NCBI GenBank assembly: GCA_947178245.1
Contig: CAMWXO010000007.1
Span: 1 to 24,771 of the forward strand
Length of the DNA: 24,771 nt
Direction of reading: 5' to 3'
Origin: an uncultured Porphyromonadaceae bacterium
Lineage (GTDB): Bacteria > Bacteroidota > Bacteroidia > Bacteroidales > Muribaculaceae
Made by a program: the position numbers and the translations under genes. Numbering within the stretch: the stretch's first letter is position 1; each line of letters starts with the position of its first letter. This document shows, one piece after another, positions 22,326 through 24,771 of the stretch. The notes below the pieces were generated by a model that saw only the letters and a program-made list of their open reading frames with translations, did not search any database and was not told the DNA's origin.

Positions 22326-23684
22326 GTGGAAAGAAACAGTCATATCAAAGGGCGCGGCATCCGCATTGCCGCCGCCATCGCCATAGCGGGCACGTGGACC
22401 GCAAACGCACAGAATCCCATTATCCACGACCAGTTCACGGCCGACCCCACGGCACGCGTTTTTGAGGGAAAGATGTATCTCTATCCCTCTCACGACATTC
22501 CCAGCCCCGTGGAGAGGCTTGAGGAATGGTTCTGCATGGCCGACTACCATGTGTTTTCATCATTCGACCTCACCGACTGGGAAGATCACGGCGTCATACT
22601 CACCCAAGACAGCATACCCTGGGTGGAGCCCGGATCGTATGCCATGTGGGCGCCCGACTGCGTGAGCAAGAACGGAAAATATTACTTCTATTTCCCTGCC
22701 GCACCGAAGGGGCATGAACGAGGATTCAGCATCGGCGTGGCCGTGGCCGACTCCCCCGCCGGGCCCTTCACGCCTCTGGATGAGCCTATCGAGGGAGTGA
22801 GGGGCATCGACCCCTGCGTGCTGATTGACGATGACGGCAGAAGTTACATATTCTGGAGCGGGATGGGCCTCTCGGGCGCGCCTCTCGCCGACGACATGAC
22901 GCATCTGGCAGGCACCCCGGTGAAGATAGAAGGGCTTCCTGAAGGATTCAAGGAGGGCCCGTTCGCTTTCAAGCGTGAGGGTAGATATTATCTCACGTTC
23001 CCCTGGGTGAGGGAAAAGGAGGGCACCGAAACGCTGGCCTACGCAATGTCAGATCTGCCTTTAGGGCCATACGAGTTCAAAGGTATAATTATGGATGAAT
23101 CGCCCACCGGATGCTGGACCAATCACCATTCAATTGTGGACTATGAAGGCGACTGGTATCTTTTCTATCACCACAACGACTATTCTCCGGAGATGGACAA
23201 GCGGCGCTCGGCACGCATAGACCGCATCTCTTTCAACGCCGACGGCTCTATCAACAAGGTGACACCCACTCTCCGCGGCGTAGGCGTTACCGACGCCCGC
23301 CGCCACATAGAGCTCGACCGCTACTCCGCCATCAGTCCTGACGGCGCAGCTATCGACTTCATCAACCCTGACAATAAGTTTGAGGGTTGGAAAACCATCC
23401 TCAAAGATAAAGACGCATGGGTAAGATATGACCGTGTGGACTTCGGAAGCAAGCCGGCCGGCAACATCGGCATGCGTGTGCGAAGTCGTGGAGGAGCATC
23501 ACTGAAAGTCGCCGCCGGCGACCCCGACCGGGTGATTGCGACCGTCACCATTCCCGCCACCGGCGAAGAGTGGATGGAGATATCGTCACCGGTGGAATAT
23601 TCTCCCGCAGGCATCGCCGACCTCACGGTCACGCTCTGCTACGGCTCATCTGCGGAAATAGACTGGGCCGCATTCGACCTCTGA
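22326..23684 (+). CDS. Glycoside hydrolase family 43 enzyme with CBM6-like C-terminal domain
   Basis: 452 residues from the GTG at 22326, the only reasonable start before a signal peptide that ends WTANAQ (about residue 29). GH43 acids: Asp in FTADPTARVFEGKMYLY, Asp in GIDPCVLIDDDGRSYIFW and Glu in FKEGPFAFKREGRYYLTF; WTNHHSIVDYEGDWYLFYHH is another family block. The C-terminal 125 residues (FEGWKTILKDKDAWVRYDRV, GNIGMRVRSRGGASLKVAAG, EIDWAAFDL) match a CBM6 beta-sandwich that binds xylan-type chains. This layout fits beta-xylosidases or arabinofuranosidases. It follows the first GH43 gene by 52 bases and ends the locus, converging on the NERD gene 18 bases away. Confidence 0.92.
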   Translation: MERNSHIKGRGIRIAAAIAIAGTWTANAQNPIIHDQFTADPTARVFEGKMYLYPSHDIPSPVERLEEWFCMADYHVFSSFDLTDWEDHGVILTQDSIPWVEPGSYAMWAPDCVSKNGKYYFYFPAAPKGHERGFSIGVAVADSPAGPFTPLDEPIEGVRGIDPCVLIDDDGRSYIFWSGMGLSGAPLADDMTHLAGTPVKIEGLPEGFKEGPFAFKREGRYYLTFPWVREKEGTETLAYAMSDLPLGPYEFKGIIMDESPTGCWTNHHSIVDYEGDWYLFYHHNDYSPEMDKRRSARIDRISFNADGSINKVTPTLRGVGVTDARRHIELDRYSAISPDGAAIDFINPDNKFEGWKTILKDKDAWVRYDRVDFGSKPAGNIGMRVRSRGGASLKVAAGDPDRVIATVTIPATGEEWMEISSPVEYSPAGIADLTVTLCYGSSAEIDWAAFDL

Positions 23685-23702
23685 CCTCTCGGGGCCGGAT
23701 CA

Positions 23703-24620
23703 TCAGTGCCTCAGTCTGTCGATGGAGCATGTGAACCGGCAGGCCGGAAACCTCGTGCAGGCGGCAAACTCGCCGCGCTCCCCTCTGCGTATGGCCAGCG
23801 GTGCTCCGCAGCGCGGACAGACACCGCGCTCCATTCGCTCGGAAGCGGCCCGCGAGGCCGCAGCCACCAGACCCAAATGCTCGCGGCGAGCCGTGCGGTC
23901 GGAAATGTTAGCCGTGCGTATGGCTTCGGCCAACTGCCGCAGGGAGTCTCGCCCTATGACTTTCGGGCGACGCCGCAACTCATCATTAAGCCCGCTGAGC
24001 AGGCTCACGAAGACATGGCTGTCGAGCCGCACCTCGCGCCCCGGATTCCACCAGCGACGCTTACGCCTCTCCTGAGGGATGAGGGTGCGCCGTATATGCT
24101 TGTCGGGCAGAAGGGTGCGCTCCACAACGATGTCATCGGCCTTGATGTCGAGCCGCCAGGCATCGGTGAAGATTATGGCCGAGAAGAAGAATTGGCCGTC
24201 TACTTTCGGCAGAAGCCGCCGAAGCGCCCGAATGTGAGACCTGTTCTGCAATATCGGATTGAAGAAAGAGCGGGACTGCGACGAAAGGTGCTGCTGCCAG
24301 TATTGCCCGTTCTCATGCCCCGATATGCGCCCGGCATGGCTTTTGGTCTCGATCACGAATATGCCGCGCGTAGACACCACTATGTGATCGATCTGCGAGG
24401 TGCGTCCGCCGGGCGCGGGCAGCATCACGTCGTTGAGTATGATGAAGTCACGCTTTCGCAGACGCGAAAGCTCGCGGCTCACTTTCCGCTCACCCTGCCG
24501 CCCCTTCCTCGCGGCTCTGCCTCGGCGCCACCGGGCGGCTATAAGCAGGGGCAGCGCCACAGTGACGATGCCGGCGAGAAACGCGGCCGCTATCTTCCAA
24601 TTGCTCCAGAACTCCAGCAT
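23703..24620 (-). CDS. NERD-domain membrane protein with topoisomerase-type zinc finger
   Basis: 305 residues from the ATG at 24620; a TTG at 24650 would add ten residues and is less likely. One N-terminal membrane helix (WKIAAAFLAGIVTVALPLLI) precedes a nuclease-related domain (about 40-170): GERKVSRELSRL, TSQIDHIVVSTRGIFVIETK contains the QIDH and E-x-K catalytic-type residues. The C-terminus has a four-Cys zinc finger (CPRCGAPL, then CTRFPACRFTC) like those at the end of topoisomerase I. NERD proteins are thought to process DNA, but experimental roles are few. It has no visible partner gene and converges on the GH43 gene. Confidence 0.88.
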   Translation of the reverse strand: MLEFWSNWKIAAAFLAGIVTVALPLLIAARWRRGRAARKGRQGERKVSRELSRLRKRDFIILNDVMLPAPGGRTSQIDHIVVSTRGIFVIETKSHAGRISGHENGQYWQQHLSSQSRSFFNPILQNRSHIRALRRLLPKVDGQFFFSAIIFTDAWRLDIKADDIVVERTLLPDKHIRRTLIPQERRKRRWWNPGREVRLDSHVFVSLLSGLNDELRRRPKVIGRDSLRQLAEAIRTANISDRTARREHLGLVAAASRAASERMERGVCPRCGAPLAIRRGERGEFAACTRFPACRFTCSIDRLRH

Positions 24621-24683
24621 ACGAATATAAAACGGCCACGCACCTCGCAATGTTGCACGCGGCGGCTCTTATTATGACAGAAG

Positions 24684-24717
24684 CGGCGGGCCACCTCAGT
24701 AAAGAGATCACCCGCCG
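24684..24717 (-). terminator. GC-rich hairpin upstream of the NERD gene
   Basis: CGGCGGG (24684-24690) pairs with CCCGCCG (24711-24717), with an inner CTC/GAG. It follows a possible minus-strand gene end at 24737 and may terminate it, although no T-run follows. Confidence 0.4.
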
Positions 24718-24736
24718 ATATCTTTGAGGACTAATG

Positions 24737-24771
24737 TCAATAGGGTTCGTCCACAAAATCGGCCATTGCTA
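24737..24771 (-). CDS. Possible C-terminal end of a gene leaving the window
   Basis: On the minus strand the frame entering from the right edge reads AMADFVDEPY and then TGA (24739-24737). A GC-rich hairpin follows 20 bases later. The peptide is too short to identify; other frames here are also open. Low confidence. Confidence 0.22.
   Translation of the reverse strand, partial: AMADFVDEPY

Noticed and set aside
23706..24677. 323-codon plus-strand ORF
   Set aside because: Antisense to the NERD gene; rich in Arg, Gly and Pro from GC-rich codon positions, with no motif.

Overview
The window looks like chromosomal DNA of a gut-type Bacteroidales bacterium. A Muribaculaceae, Prevotella or Bacteroides relative would fit; this is inferred from gene content and promoter style, not from a marker gene. 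Several promoters match the Bacteroidetes sigma pattern TTTG-N19/20-TAnnTTTG, Shine-Dalgarno sequences are mostly absent, and exported carbohydrate-active enzymes and short C-terminal tails of the type seen on Bacteroidetes secreted proteins are common. I see no rRNA, tRNA, CRISPR array, insertion sequence or phage module.

Layout. (1) 1-1540 is AT-rich and holds gene debris: a C-terminal fragment, a two-helix membrane protein with a frameshift at its start, a terminator, short doubtful ORFs and one good promoter with no intact gene behind it. (2) 1541-5832 holds a small secreted protein with a very strong terminator, a membrane acyltransferase (minus), and a sialate O-acetylesterase followed 3 bases later by a tRNA-dihydrouridine synthase. 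(3) 5874-9469 is an AraC-type regulator followed by an O-acetyltransferase, a Tat-exported aldo/keto reductase and an exported flavodoxin-like protein. The regulator gene and the target operon carry the same paired 17-bp direct repeat (22-bp period), placed 21 bases before the -7 box in both cases. (4) 9470-9923 is mostly non-coding, with a decayed CW_7-like (Cpl-7) cell-wall-binding fragment and several hairpins. (5) 9924-14332 is a minus-strand series: ROK-family kinase, overlapping mannose-6-phosphate isomerase, nitroreductase, small membrane protein and TlpA-like thioredoxin lipoprotein, with a repeat-rich promoter region behind it (14333-14863). (6) 14864-16456 is a CotH-family secreted protein. 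(7) 16481-18617 (minus) is a pair of tandem paralogous secreted proteins sharing a C-terminal domain at about 78% identity. The promoter-proximal copy has an in-frame amber codon just after its signal peptide, and the pair is preceded by a roughly 305-nt promoter-to-terminator segment that looks like a structured RNA or attenuating leader. (8) 18938-23684 is a compact hemicellulose-type locus: CE1 esterase, a secreted accessory protein, and two GH43 enzymes. (9) 23703-24620 (minus) is a NERD-domain membrane protein with a topoisomerase-type zinc finger.

The parts most worth following up are the AraC regulon with its exported redox proteins, and the RNA-led paralog pair with the amber codon.
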